DNA of 64,000 nucleotides from positions 1 through 64,000 of the forward strand of contig DXZE01000005.1 of assembly GCA_019415435.1 (NCBI GenBank). Reading direction: 5' to 3'. This document shows, piece after piece, positions 16,846 to 25,704 of the stretch. Made by a program: the position numbers and the translations under genes. Every line of letters begins with the position of its first letter. The first letter of the stretch is position 1. Source of the DNA: Erysipelotrichaceae bacterium (GTDB lineage: Bacteria > Bacillota_I > Bacilli_A > Erysipelotrichales > Erysipelotrichaceae). Below the pieces are notes generated by a model, which worked only from the letters and a program-made list of their open reading frames with translations, was not told the origin of the DNA and ran no database searches.

Positions 16846-17901
16846 ATGAATTTTAAACAATTGGATGTTGTCAGAATTACAGATGATGGTAAGGCAGTTG
16901 TCATTCTTGATCAGACTCAGTTACCAAACCATGAAGAGTATCTGACACTCACAAATGAACAGAGCATGTGGGATGCGATCAAGCTGTTACAGGTAAGAGG
17001 AGCTCCTGCAATCGGTGTATTTGCAGGATATGCAATGGCTGTGTTGGCACAGCATAATACAGCCTCTGATTATGATTCTTTTAAGAAGGAATTTGACCGT
17101 CAGGCAGATTATCTCAATACTTCAAGGCCTACTGCTGTTAACCTCAGCTGGGCATTAAACAGAATGAAGAAGTATGTATCTGATCATAAAGAAGATCTGG
17201 ATACATTAAAGAAAGATTTAATCGCTGAAGCTAAGCAGATTGACAGTGAAAACCTTGAGATGAACCGGAAGATTGCGGAATATGGTGTCACTCTTCTGCA
17301 TGATGGGGATGGTATTCTTACCCATTGCAATGCCGGTTATCTTGCCTGCCTGGGCTATGGTACAGCAACTGCACCTATGTATATGGCTCAGGAAAAAGGC
17401 ATGCATATCCATGTCTATTCCGATGAGACAAGACCACTCTTACAGGGTGCAAGATTAACTTCGTATGAGTTATATAAAGCAGGTATTGATGTCACATCTA
17501 TCTGTGACAATATGGCTTCGCTTGTCATGAAACAGGGTAAGGTACAGTGTGTCATGGTAGGATGTGACAGAATTGCGGCGAATGGTGACTTTGCGAATAA
17601 GATCGGTACTTCTGGTGTTGCAATACTTGCCAGGTACTATGGCATTCCATTCTATACATTAGGTCCTTCTTCTACCATTGACTTTAATACACCTACCGGT
17701 GATGATATTCATATTGAAATGAGAGATCCGGAAGAGATCGGATCCATGTGGTATAAGGAACCTATGATTCTTCCTGAAATCAAGAAGTTCAATCCTTCCT
17801 TTGATGTAACAGACCATAGTCTATTAACAGGTATTGTTACAGAAAGAGGCATTGTGTATCCACCATTTGATATCAATCTGAAAAAACTGTTTAATCAATA
17901 A
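16846..17901 (+). CDS. mtnA: S-methyl-5-thioribose-1-phosphate isomerase (MtnA)
   Basis: 351 residues, full length for the eIF2B-related isomerase family. The phosphate-binding VRGAPAIGVFAGYA, catalytic-Cys region LTHCNAGYLACLGYGTA and catalytic-Asp segment VMVGCDRIAANGDFANKIGT are intact. The enzyme isomerises 5-methylthioribose-1-P, and in the DHAP shunt also 5-deoxyribose-1-P, to the ribulose-1-P. AAGGAG ribosome site. The rest of the classical methionine salvage pathway (mtnB/W/X/D) is not here; an aldolase and a nucleoside phosphorylase flank it instead. Confidence 0.95.
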   Translation: MNFKQLDVVRITDDGKAVVILDQTQLPNHEEYLTLTNEQSMWDAIKLLQVRGAPAIGVFAGYAMAVLAQHNTASDYDSFKKEFDRQADYLNTSRPTAVNLSWALNRMKKYVSDHKEDLDTLKKDLIAEAKQIDSENLEMNRKIAEYGVTLLHDGDGILTHCNAGYLACLGYGTATAPMYMAQEKGMHIHVYSDETRPLLQGARLTSYELYKAGIDVTSICDNMASLVMKQGKVQCVMVGCDRIAANGDFANKIGTSGVAILARYYGIPFYTLGPSSTIDFNTPTGDDIHIEMRDPEEIGSMWYKEPMILPEIKKFNPSFDVTDHSLLTGIVTERGIVYPPFDINLKKLFNQ

Positions 17902-17918
17902 GTAAAAGGAGACTGATT

Positions 17919-18647
17919 ATGGAACCAAAAGAGAGTTTATCTGCTTCAATCGTAGTCAAAGACGAATTATCCAAAACCGTACTGATGCCTGGTGATCCGC
18001 TTCGTGCAAAAACATTAGCTGAGAAATATCTGACTGATGTTGTCTGCTTCAACGACACCAGAAACATGCTTGGCTTCACAGGCACTTACAAAGGAATGAG
18101 AATCAGTGTCATGGGACATGGCATGGGTGTTCCTTCCGTAGGTATTTACACACATGAGTTATTCACCCAGTTTGGGGTAGACAATATCATCCGTATCGGA
18201 TCTGCCGGAGGTCTTGACATGGATGTCAATGCCAAGGATGTTGTCATTGCCTTAGCTGCCTCTACAAACTCTAATTATGGCAATGCCTATGGCGTACCTG
18301 GACAGTTGGCTGCCTGCGCAGACTATGACATGCTGGAAACAGCTGTAAATGCTGCAAAGGAGAAAGGCATTAACTACAAGGTAGGAAAAGTATATACATC
18401 TGATTTCTTCTATTATCCACAGGCTGGTTTAAATGAAAAGCTCAGAGATTTCGGACATCTTTGTGTAGAGATGGAAACAGCAGGTCTTTATTGGGAAGCA
18501 TGTGCAGACCATAAGAGAGCACTTTCTATCCTGTCTATCTCAGATCATCTGTTCAAGCCAGTTGCTTTAAGTGCTGAAGAAAGACAGAACAGTTTCACAG
18601 ATATGATGGAAATTGCCCTGGAAACAGCATGGAAGTTCACTGATTAA
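17919..18647 (+). CDS. deoD: purine nucleoside phosphorylase, DeoD type
   Basis: 242 residues. GDPLRAKTLAEKYL, GHGMGVPSVGIYTHEL, RIGSAGGL, the substrate Glu segment CVEMETAGLYW and SISDH active-site Asp are all visible. It phosphorolyses purine (2'-deoxy)ribonucleosides. Third gene of the aldolase-mtnA-deoD operon, where it could supply 5-deoxyribose-1-P or methylthioribose-1-P from 5'-deoxyadenosine or MTA without a separate kinase (inference). AAAGGAG ribosome site; a terminator follows. Confidence 0.94.
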   Translation: MEPKESLSASIVVKDELSKTVLMPGDPLRAKTLAEKYLTDVVCFNDTRNMLGFTGTYKGMRISVMGHGMGVPSVGIYTHELFTQFGVDNIIRIGSAGGLDMDVNAKDVVIALAASTNSNYGNAYGVPGQLAACADYDMLETAVNAAKEKGINYKVGKVYTSDFFYYPQAGLNEKLRDFGHLCVEMETAGLYWEACADHKRALSILSISDHLFKPVALSAEERQNSFTDMMEIALETAWKFTD

Positions 18648-18658
18648 TTAAATTACAT

Positions 18659-18682
18659 GCAGAGATGAAGTATCATCTCTGC
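18659..18682 (+). terminator. terminator after deoD
   Basis: Perfect 10-bp stem GCAGAGATGA/TCATCTCTGC with an AGTA loop, followed by CTTTTTAT. Confidence 0.85.
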
Positions 18683-18708
18683 CTTTTTATACACTTTTCC
18701 TTTTATGA

Positions 18709-18735
18709 TTAGCACTCTATATTGACAAGTGCTAA
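18709..18735 (+). promoter_or_regulatory. CIRCE-like HrcA operator
   Basis: TTAGCACTC-N9-AAGTGCTAA matches the CIRCE consensus TTAGCACTC-N9-GAGTGCTAA at 17 of 18 positions. TTGACA (18722-18727) is embedded in it as a probable -35, so HrcA binding would block transcription of the HdeD-like gene. Confidence 0.75.
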
Positions 18736-18783
18736 TCATTAACTAGACTGTAAATAGCAACAGAGATATGAAAGGAAGTGTTG

Positions 18784-19392
18784 ATGATGTTAAGAAATGT
18801 TTATGATTCCGGTGATGAGTTTATTGATGATATCAGAAACGGATGGAATAAAAGAGTAAAGTCCATACGTACATGGGGATTTATCATAGCCATCCTGATG
18901 ATTGTGCTTGGTGTTCTGTGTACGATAAAGCCATTACAGACAACCTACGCACTTGAAGTTGTTGTTTCTGCGGCATTGGTTATTTTTGGCATATGGGGTA
19001 TTGTCCATTACATTAAGTTACCGGTTATGTTAAGAAGTGGTGTTACATTAGCATCCAGTGTATTGAATATCATACTTGGCATTACGTTACTAACATCACC
19101 TGCAGATGATGTCCTCTCTTCATTTGGATTCTTATTTGGCTTAAGTATGATGATGAGCGGTTTTGAAGAAATTACACAGGCTGGTGCATTGCATACATTT
19201 GGTATTATTGATACAGGCTGGATGACATTTAATGGTGTATTGAATATTATCTGCGGTATTGTTCTTCTTGGTGCACCGATGGCTTCTGTATTTGCGGTAA
19301 GCTTCATCATTGCTTTCTATCTGTTAGTTGGCGGCATTACCTTACTTGTTGCATGCATCAAGTCAAAGAATCTGGAAGACGAAAGCATATAA
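18784..19392 (+). CDS. HdeD/DUF308 family membrane protein
   Basis: 202 residues with six hydrophobic segments in three pairs, the pattern of DUF308 (HdeD) proteins; GFIIAILMIVLGVLCTIKP, LNIILGITLLTSPADDVLS and LNIICGIVLLGAPMASVF are internal repeats. HdeD of E. coli helps acid resistance at high cell density; the mechanism is unknown. ATG at 18784 sits 5-6 bases from AAAGGAAG; GTG and TTG codons just upstream are alternatives. A CIRCE-like operator overlaps the promoter, pointing to HrcA (heat or protein-stress) control. Confidence 0.82.
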   Translation: MMLRNVYDSGDEFIDDIRNGWNKRVKSIRTWGFIIAILMIVLGVLCTIKPLQTTYALEVVVSAALVIFGIWGIVHYIKLPVMLRSGVTLASSVLNIILGITLLTSPADDVLSSFGFLFGLSMMMSGFEEITQAGALHTFGIIDTGWMTFNGVLNIICGIVLLGAPMASVFAVSFIIAFYLLVGGITLLVACIKSKNLEDESI

Positions 19393-19430
19393 AAATGGTT
19401 CTTACAGCTGATTGCTGTAAGAACCATTTT
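19392..19430. terminator. bidirectional terminator, 17-bp stem
   Basis: AAAATGGTTCTTACAGC and its exact complement flank a TGATT loop, between the convergent HdeD-like and amino-acid binding-protein genes. U-runs exist on both strands. Confidence 0.9.
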
Positions 19431-19433
19431 CTT

Positions 19434-20255
19434 TTACTCATTTGTGAGATCTGCGCCAAAGTACTTATCAGAAATCTTAGCTAATGTGCCATCATCTCTC
19501 ATTTCCTTGAGAGCATCATTGATAGCCTTGCGCAGGGAATCGTTATCTTTACCCTTCTTTAATGGAATTGCATATGGTGTTGCGTCATCCATAACGGCTC
19601 TGATTTCAAGATCTGTCTTGCCAGTTGTCTTGAGGTAATCCTGTACAGATGTCTGGGCATTAACCATTGCATCAACACTCTTGTTTTCAACAAGATCCAT
19701 GCACTTGGTCAGATCATCAACACCTTTAACAGTTGCACCATACTGTTCACCAACTGCTTCATAGGTAGAACCAATTGAGTTAGCTGTTGTCTTACCCTTC
19801 AGATCTTCAAAGGAGTGAATATCTGTATTGTCTGTTCTTGTGACAAGAACCGTATGATCATAAGCATATGGATCAGAGAAGTCGAATGTCTTCTTTCTGT
19901 CATCTGTGATATCTACACCATTGACTACGATGTCATATGTACCAGTAGACAAGCCTGTTAACAGACCATCCCATGGACCTTCCACAATGTTAGCCTTAAC
20001 ACCAAGCTTATCAGCGATGTTCCTGGCTACTTCTACATCATAACCAACAAGGTTATCATCAGAATCATGATAAGAGAATGGCTGCCAATCGCCTTCCAGA
20101 CCGACTGTAATCTCACCTGCATCCCTGATGCGGGCCAAATGATCATCAGAAGATGATGATCCGGAAGCTGCGGAACCAGCTGCGCTGGATGATGAGCATC
20201 CGACTAATGATAAGGAAAGCAGTGCTGCCAAAGTACCTGTAACTAGTTTTTTCAT
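19434..20255 (-). CDS. amino-acid ABC transporter substrate-binding lipoprotein (family 3)
   Basis: 273 residues: lipoprotein signal with LVGCSS, Ser/Ala-rich linker, then a SBP_bac_3 fold (EITVGLEGDWQPFSYHDSDDNLVGYDVEVARNIADKLG; DIVVNGVDITDDRKKTFDFSDPY). The ligand is a polar amino acid, possibly cystine, glutamine or arginine; it cannot be fixed from sequence. It is last in a permease-ATPase-binding protein operon, 5 bases after the ATPase gene. Confidence 0.9.
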   Translation of the reverse strand: MKKLVTGTLAALLSLSLVGCSSSSAAGSAASGSSSSDDHLARIRDAGEITVGLEGDWQPFSYHDSDDNLVGYDVEVARNIADKLGVKANIVEGPWDGLLTGLSTGTYDIVVNGVDITDDRKKTFDFSDPYAYDHTVLVTRTDNTDIHSFEDLKGKTTANSIGSTYEAVGEQYGATVKGVDDLTKCMDLVENKSVDAMVNAQTSVQDYLKTTGKTDLEIRAVMDDATPYAIPLKKGKDNDSLRKAINDALKEMRDDGTLAKISDKYFGADLTNE

Positions 20256-20260
20256 AAATT

Positions 20261-21019
20261 TTATCCTTTGCCGCCAATGCGGTCTCTTTCTAAACGAAGG
20301 AATTCCCTCGTTCTTTCTTCTTTTGGATTTTCAAAGAATTCCTTTGAAGATCCTTCTTCTATAATCTTTCCACCTTCCATGAATATGACATGTTTGGAAA
20401 CATCTCTTGCAAAACTCATTTCATGTGTGACAACAATCATTGTCATGCCAGCCTGTGCCAGTCTGCACATGACCTCCAGAACTTCTCCAATCAATTCCGG
20501 ATCTAATGCAGAAGTCGGTTCATCAAAGTAGATAATGTCTGGATTTGTCGCAAGCGCTCTTGCGATCGCAACACGCTGCTGCTGTCCGCCAGATAACTGT
20601 GAAGGGTAATAATCAGAGCGGTCACTCATGCCAACTCTTTCCAGCATATCCATACCGATCTGATTAGCCTTGTCCTTTGCCATCTTACGTGCGGTTGTAA
20701 GACCCAGGGTCACATTCTGAAGTGCTGTCTTATTCGCAAACAGATTGTAATTCTGGAATACAAAGCCTGTCTTTCTTCTTACCTGGGCAATATCTTTCTT
20801 TGATGTATGAGCCAGATCATACGGCTTGCCGTGAAAGACCATTGTGCCGCTGTCGGCTGTTTCCAGAAAGTTAATACACCGGAGCAGGGTCGTCTTGCCG
20901 GAACCAGATGGTCCTAATATTGCAACGACATCACCTTTATTCACGGTGATATCAACACCTTTCAATACATCTAACTGACCGAAAGCCTTATGAATATCAT
21001 GTATTTCAAGTAGTGCCAT
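20261..21019 (-). CDS. amino-acid ABC transporter ATP-binding protein
   Basis: 252 residues. Walker [11 protein letters not shown]-loop [15 protein letters not shown], signature LSGGQQQR, Walker [16 protein letters not shown] and switch region VVTHEM match the HisP/GlnQ group. It couples ATP hydrolysis to polar amino-acid import with the permease gene 4 bases upstream and the binding protein gene downstream. Confidence 0.94.
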   Translation of the reverse strand: MALLEIHDIHKAFGQLDVLKGVDITVNKGDVVAILGPSGSGKTTLLRCINFLETADSGTMVFHGKPYDLAHTSKKDIAQVRRKTGFVFQNYNLFANKTALQNVTLGLTTARKMAKDKANQIGMDMLERVGMSDRSDYYPSQLSGGQQQRVAIARALATNPDIIYFDEPTSALDPELIGEVLEVMCRLAQAGMTMIVVTHEMSFARDVSKHVIFMEGGKIIEEGSSKEFFENPKEERTREFLRLERDRIGGKG

Positions 21020-21023
21020 TCAT

Positions 21024-21701
21024 TTACCCCCGATCCGCATTATAGTAATTTAATTTCTTTTCTCCCCAATGCTGAATACCGGTCAGCACTGTACAGAAAA
21101 TCAGATAAACTACTGCAACTTCTATATACAATGGCAAGAACTGATAGGTTCTGCCTGCTATTCTCTCGGTTTCCATAAACATCTCGGCAACCGTAATATT
21201 TGCGGCTAAAGATGTATCCTTGACAAGGGATATCAGATTATTAAAGAGAGATGGGAATGCACTTCTGAATGCCTGCGGCAGGATGACATGCCACATAATG
21301 GATGCATAGCTCATACCTGCGCAATATCCTGCCTCCATCTGTCCTTCCGGTACACTTTCTATTGAACCACGTACGGTTTCAGCACAATAGGCACCTGTAT
21401 TTAAAGAGAAGACCAGGATAGCAGAGTTAATTGCACTGATTCTGATACCAACACTGGTTAATCCAAAGTATGTAATAAATAACTGTACCAGCATTGGTGT
21501 TCCTCTGAACACCCAGATATAGAACCATACGATCTGTCTCAAGACAGGAACCTTTGCATACTGTACCATGGCACAGACAACCGCAATTACCATTGCGATA
21601 GCGAATGAAATAACTGTCAGAGGAATTGTCACCTGAATGCCGGACATCAGCATCTTAGGAAATGACTGTACCAACAATTCCCATATATCTCCAGCACTCA
21701 T
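21024..21701 (-). CDS. amino-acid ABC transporter permease (His/Glu/Gln type)
   Basis: 225 residues with five TM segments and the EAA coupling loop SVPEGQMEAGYCAGMSYASIMWHVILPQAFR. First gene of the permease-ATPase-binding protein operon, with a GAGGAGGGA ribosome site. A single permease gene implies a homodimer. Confidence 0.93.
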   Translation of the reverse strand: MSAGDIWELLVQSFPKMLMSGIQVTIPLTVISFAIAMVIAVVCAMVQYAKVPVLRQIVWFYIWVFRGTPMLVQLFITYFGLTSVGIRISAINSAILVFSLNTGAYCAETVRGSIESVPEGQMEAGYCAGMSYASIMWHVILPQAFRSAFPSLFNNLISLVKDTSLAANITVAEMFMETERIAGRTYQFLPLYIEVAVVYLIFCTVLTGIQHWGEKKLNYYNADRG

Positions 21702-21943
21702 GTAATTCCCTCCTCAACAATTATCTAAAAGAATAGACTTAACCATCTTCGCATGCAATTCATATGCTCAGATATTTTTATAACCTCCTTTAATTTCTCT
21801 AAGCATATTTGAAAACATGTACACATGCTGATGCATATAAGTTATGACTATATTTAAAGATTGAAACTATGATTCAGTGCATATTTATAACTTGTAAAAG
21901 TATAAAAAAAGACATCATGAGACATCTTCTGTATTACCGCGTA

Positions 21944-22192
21944 TCAGTCTGACATTAGGTTTTGATGCATGAGATCATCATTCTTTACCTCATGAATACG
22001 GCTCTTTAATTCTGCAGCCTCCGCAGGCGTAAAGCCATTTTCATCCTGAAGTAAAAGACTTTTACCACGATCACGTACAACTTGTTTTATTAATGCAAGT
22101 GTTGCTGAAGACATTGTTAATCCAGGCGCATTACAAAGCTTACGATAAGCATCCTATGTTTTCTGATCCATCTCAAATGTTAATTTTGTCAT
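21944..22192 (-). pseudogene. RelB/DinJ-type antitoxin relic with internal stop
   Basis: From ATG at 22192 (GAGGAAA ribosome site) the frame reads MTKLTFEMDQKT, then TAG at 22156-22154 where a CAG codon is expected, then an intact DAYRKLCNAPGLTMSSATLALI-type ribbon-helix-helix region and a tail ending at 21944. This is the shape of RelB/DinJ antitoxins (about 80 residues). No RelE/YafQ-like toxin frame follows in 21702-21943, where nothing else is recognised. One nonsense change separates it from a working frame. Confidence 0.65.
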
Positions 22193-22243
22193 AACTATAT
22201 TTCCTCTTTCAGGCAGTATAGCATCCGTTATTTCAAATAATAA

Positions 22244-22280
22244 ACAGATGGTCACAGGAGATACTCTCATAACCATCTGT
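22244..22280 (-). terminator. terminator after yqeY-like gene
   Basis: ACAGATGGT/ACCATCTGT 9-bp stem with a 19-base loop, followed on the minus strand by TTATTATTT. Confidence 0.65.
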
Positions 22281-22294
22281 CTGACTTCATTCAA

Positions 22295-22741
22295 TTACTT
22301 AAGCAGTGTACCAAGAACCTGATTGACAGCTTTGCCATCGGTTTTACCCTTGTATTCACTCATCATAGTTTTCATGATCTTACCCTGGCTCTTCTTGGTA
22401 AGTTCCAGGTTCTGATCAGAAACAATCTTCATGATAGCTTCCCTGATCTCTTCTTCAGACATCTGCTTTGGCAGATACCCTTCCAGGATAGCAATCTTCT
22501 GATTTGTCTGATCAATCAGATCTGTACGGCTGGCTGGTGTTTCAGCCAGAGAATCTTTCTGCTGTTTGAGTTCCTTCTGAATGCATGTAATCTCTTCTTC
22601 TTTGGAAAGTTCCTTGCCGCTTTCCTTCTCTTTTAATGCAATTGAAGAAATAACCAATGAAAGAACCCCCTTCTTAATAGTGTCATGATCCTTCATTGCC
22701 TGCATATTATCTTTTCTTAACTGTTTTAATAATTCACCCAT
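22295..22741 (-). CDS. yqeY: GatB/YqeY domain protein
   Basis: 148 residues, the usual length. YqeY proteins share the tail domain of the amidotransferase subunit GatB and may bind tRNA; the LEGYLPKQMSEEEIREAI and GKIMKTMMSEYKGKTDGKAVNQVL segments are diagnostic. Good AAGGAGG site. It starts one base after the chorismate mutase gene stops, so the pair is an operon. Confidence 0.92.
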   Translation of the reverse strand: MGELLKQLRKDNMQAMKDHDTIKKGVLSLVISSIALKEKESGKELSKEEEITCIQKELKQQKDSLAETPASRTDLIDQTNQKIAILEGYLPKQMSEEEIREAIMKIVSDQNLELTKKSQGKIMKTMMSEYKGKTDGKAVNQVLGTLLK

Positions 22742-22742
22742 A

Positions 22743-23027
22743 TTAATCCTCCTTCTTCTTATCTAAGATATCCTGCTGGTATTGTCTCGATAATGCCAGC
22801 AGTTTCTTATACCATTCTGTAAAATACGGACGTATGTCTTCCCTTTGAATACGTTCCGTATTCTTCTTCGTTATATCGTCTTCTCTGCCGCTGTTCAATA
22901 TCGGCAGATCATTCTCCATCTTATATGCAATGACATCTTCTACTACTGTAAATCTCTTTTCAAAGAGTTCGGTAATCTGCTTATCTATTTTATCTATAGC
23001 ATTGCGGTCTTCTTCTAATCTGTTCAT
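22743..23027 (-). CDS. chorismate mutase (AroQ fold)
   Basis: 94-residue all-helical protein. The N-terminal EEDRNAIDKIDKQITELFEKRFTVVEDVIAYKM has the Arg/Lys pattern of AroQ chorismate mutases, which convert chorismate to prephenate for Phe/Tyr synthesis. It stands alone rather than fused to DAHP synthase or prephenate dehydratase. A TATAAT on the minus strand (about 23050) is a possible promoter. Confidence 0.85.
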   Translation of the reverse strand: MNRLEEDRNAIDKIDKQITELFEKRFTVVEDVIAYKMENDLPILNSGREDDITKKNTERIQREDIRPYFTEWYKKLLALSRQYQQDILDKKKED

Positions 23028-23128
23028 ATACTGTACCTGTACCTATTATATACTTTAATAAAAATGTTTCACGTTTTCAGAATTATGATAGAATTCGTTT
23101 GCGTTATATATGAAAAGGATGTGAAAGT

Positions 23129-24346
23129 ATGGCAAAGAACTTTGTATTCATATCGCCGACATTTCCAAAAACATATTATCAGTTTCCATTGGCCTGGAAA
23201 CGTATCGGCGGAACATCTTTATGCATTGGTGAAGATTCATGGGACTCTCTTTCCCAGAATATGAAAGATGCATGTGATGAATACTATCAGGTTGGCAGTA
23301 TGAAAGATTATGATCAGATGTATCGTGCTGTAGCCTGGTTTGCTCATAAACATGGAAAGATAGACTGGCTTGAAAGCAATAACGAATACTGGCTGGAACA
23401 GGATGCACGCTTGCGTACAGACTTCAATATCACTACCGGTGATAAAACTGATACAGTCATGCGCTTCAAGACAAAGTCCAATATGAAAAAGTATTATGCC
23501 AGGGCAGGTGTCCCTACTGCAAGATACCACATGGTATCTGACTATGACTCTGGCAAGGCATTTGTAAATGAAGTAGGTTATCCGGTTATTGTAAAGCCTG
23601 ATGATGGTGTCGGAGCTAACTTTACATGGAAGATCCATAATGATAAGGAATTAAGAGATTTCTATCATCAGCACCTGCAGGTTCCTTACATCATGGAAGA
23701 GTTTGTACCTGGTGCAATTGTTTCCTTTGATGGTATTACGGATCAGAATAACAACATCATCTTCCGTACATCTCATGTATTCCCTGATCCGATCATGGAT
23801 ATAGTCAATCAGAAGGATGAATGCTGGTATTACAGTGTCAGAAAGATTCCGGATGATCTCAATGAAGCAGGTGAAAGAGTCATTCATGCCTTTGATATCC
23901 GCGGCCGTTTCTTCCATACAGAATACTTCCGTTTATCCGAAGATAAACCAGGATTGGGTAATAAAGGTGACTTAGTAGGATTAGAAGTCAACATGCGTCC
24001 GCCAGGAGGCTATACCCCTGACATGATGAACTTTGCCAATGACATAAATGTATATCTGATTTATGCCAATATGGCTATGTACAATGAAGGTCTCTATAAG
24101 ACTAATCGTCCATATTATTGTGTCTATGTTGGTAAGCGTGATCGTTATAATGACCTGTATCTGCATAACCAGGCTGCTATCTTTACTAAATATGGACAGT
24201 CTATTGTCATGCATGAAAGAATGCCTGAGTTATTAGGTTCTGCCATGGGTAATGAATTCTATATTGCAAGATTCCCTGATGAAGAAGAAGTATTTGAATT
24301 TGTCAAATATGTCTACGCAAAGAAGGGTCTAACTGATGAAGACTGA
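23129..24346 (+). CDS. ATP-grasp domain protein
   Basis: 405 residues. N-terminal Rossmann-like pre-ATP-grasp region (FVFISPTFPKTYYQFPLAWKRIGG), ATP-grasp core with VGYPVIVKPDDGVGANFTWKI and MEEFVPGAIVSFDGI, and the metal-binding GLEVNMRPPGGYTPDMMN loop. ATP-grasp enzymes ligate a carboxylate to an amine or thiol through an acyl-phosphate; the substrate is unknown. It overlaps the following esterase-like gene by 11 bases, so the two probably act together. AAAGGATG ribosome site. Confidence 0.85.
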   Translation: MAKNFVFISPTFPKTYYQFPLAWKRIGGTSLCIGEDSWDSLSQNMKDACDEYYQVGSMKDYDQMYRAVAWFAHKHGKIDWLESNNEYWLEQDARLRTDFNITTGDKTDTVMRFKTKSNMKKYYARAGVPTARYHMVSDYDSGKAFVNEVGYPVIVKPDDGVGANFTWKIHNDKELRDFYHQHLQVPYIMEEFVPGAIVSFDGITDQNNNIIFRTSHVFPDPIMDIVNQKDECWYYSVRKIPDDLNEAGERVIHAFDIRGRFFHTEYFRLSEDKPGLGNKGDLVGLEVNMRPPGGYTPDMMNFANDINVYLIYANMAMYNEGLYKTNRPYYCVYVGKRDRYNDLYLHNQAAIFTKYGQSIVMHERMPELLGSAMGNEFYIARFPDEEEVFEFVKYVYAKKGLTDED

Positions 24347-25094
24347 ATGGTTTAAAGAATACTCCAGTAATCTTGGCAGAGATATGGAATTCCAGGTATA
24401 TGGACATGCAGGTAAGCCTGTACTGGTATTTCCTTCCCAGGATGGCAGATGGTTTGATTATGCTGATAATGGCATGATTGATGCGGCAGCACCATATATA
24501 GATGCTGGCAGAATTCAGATGTTCTGTATTGATTCCAATGATCAGAACTCATGGTCAAGAGTCAATGACTGGGATAACAGAAACCGTATTGAACAGCAGG
24601 AAGCCTATTACCATTATGTTGTAGATGAACTTGTACCACGTATCTATGACATTAATACAGCTGCTAATGGCGGTCATAAAGCAGATGGCATATTAACAAC
24701 CGGATGTTCCATGGGCGGCTTTCATGCCTTAAACTTCTTATTAAGAAGACCGGATATCTTCTCTGGCTGCATTGCCTTATCCGGTGCCTATAATGCAAGA
24801 CTATTCTTCCCTGATTATATGGATGATCTTGTCTATAACAACTCTCCGGTAGATTATATCAATGGCATGCCATATGATCATCCATATGTTGAGATGTATC
24901 GTCACAGGGATATCATCATATGCTGTGGCAGAGGCGCATGGGAACATCCTATGCAGGAAGATGCCCAGCGTATGAAAGAATTATTCGAATACAAGAATAT
25001 TCCTGCATGGGTAGATTTCTGGGGAAATGATGTAGCCCATGACTGGCCATGGTGGCGTAAACAGCTTCCATATTACTTAAACTTTGTATGTTAA
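24336..25094 (+). CDS. alpha/beta-hydrolase fold esterase
   Basis: 252 residues of the esterase D/PHB-depolymerase-like group. The nucleophile elbow is GCSMGGFHA; the acid may lie in the RHRDIIICCGRGAWE region and the catalytic histidine in DVAHDWPWWRKQLP. No signal peptide, so it acts in the cytoplasm. It is translationally coupled to the ATP-grasp gene (11-base overlap), suggesting a ligase/hydrolase pair on one metabolite (inference). Confidence 0.85.
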   Translation: MKTEWFKEYSSNLGRDMEFQVYGHAGKPVLVFPSQDGRWFDYADNGMIDAAAPYIDAGRIQMFCIDSNDQNSWSRVNDWDNRNRIEQQEAYYHYVVDELVPRIYDINTAANGGHKADGILTTGCSMGGFHALNFLLRRPDIFSGCIALSGAYNARLFFPDYMDDLVYNNSPVDYINGMPYDHPYVEMYRHRDIIICCGRGAWEHPMQEDAQRMKELFEYKNIPAWVDFWGNDVAHDWPWWRKQLPYYLNFVC

Positions 25095-25295
25095 AAGATG
25101 CCTCGCAGCATCTTTTATTTTTGGGTCATAGATCAGTTTACGGTCATCCTTATACTTTGCAAACTTCTTAGCCTTATCCATGTCTTTATTCTTAATGCAT
25201 TCATAAGCATTTCTCGCTTTTGCAACAGTGATTTCAGGCAGTGTTTTCTGTGGATCATCCGATGAGATATGGGATTTCTCCTTTAGGAATCCCAT
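25077..25295 (-). CDS. hypothetical protein, possibly a gene remnant
   Basis: 72 residues from ATG at 25295, with an in-frame TTG 11 codons earlier. Lys/Asp-rich (AYECIKNKDMDKAKKFAKY) and without a recognisable domain or ribosome site. It converges on and overlaps the esterase gene by 18 bases. It could be the tail of a decayed gene. Confidence 0.35.
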   Translation of the reverse strand: MGFLKEKSHISSDDPQKTLPEITVAKARNAYECIKNKDMDKAKKFAKYKDDRKLIYDPKIKDAARHLLTYKV

Positions 25296-25464
25296 GGTTT
25301 CAAATGTCGCATTTTTCCGGTAAGACAATACGTCTCCATACTGGTAGTTTTGTATGTTCCAATATTACTTTACATATGTGTACAGGCATATTCCTCTCTC
25401 CTTATGTTCAAAATTACCACTTTTTATTTACAGAATATTTGGTATCATAGTTAGGTATTCATTC

Positions 25465-25545
25465 GGGGGATTGGTGAAATTGGTAGACACGCTAGTCTTA
25501 GGAACTAGTGGCTCAGCCATATGGGTTCGAGTCCCATATCCCCCA
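25465..25545 (+). tRNA. tRNA-Leu (anticodon UAG)
   Basis: Acceptor GGGGGAT pairs with ATCCCCC. Anticodon stem CTAGT/ACTAG encloses CTTAGGA, giving anticodon UAG. A long variable arm (TGGCTCAGCCAT) marks a class II tRNA, and the T-loop is TTCGAGT. Discriminator A; CCA is not encoded. Confidence 0.96.
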
Positions 25546-25625
25546 CGATGCCTGTAATGATTTACAGGCTTTTCTTTTACCTGATTTACAGTTTTCATAA
25601 ATTGTAAATAGTTACTTTTAACATC

Positions 25626-25655
25626 TTGAATTGGCTAATCTCCGGCTTGTATACT
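25626..25655 (+). promoter_or_regulatory. promoter of the PEPCK/HprK-like gene
   Basis: TTGAAT, an 18-base spacer and TATACT, about 50 bases upstream of the ATG at 25705. Confidence 0.55.
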
Positions 25656-25704
25656 GCAGTCATAACAGATTCATAAAAGTACATATACAAGAAGGAGGAA
25701 CATT

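Noticed and set aside
21709..21790. Possible 12-codon leader peptide and attenuator before the amino-acid permease
   Set aside because: The AAAGGAGG site is about 20 bases from the nearest ATG and no paired terminator/antiterminator is visible.
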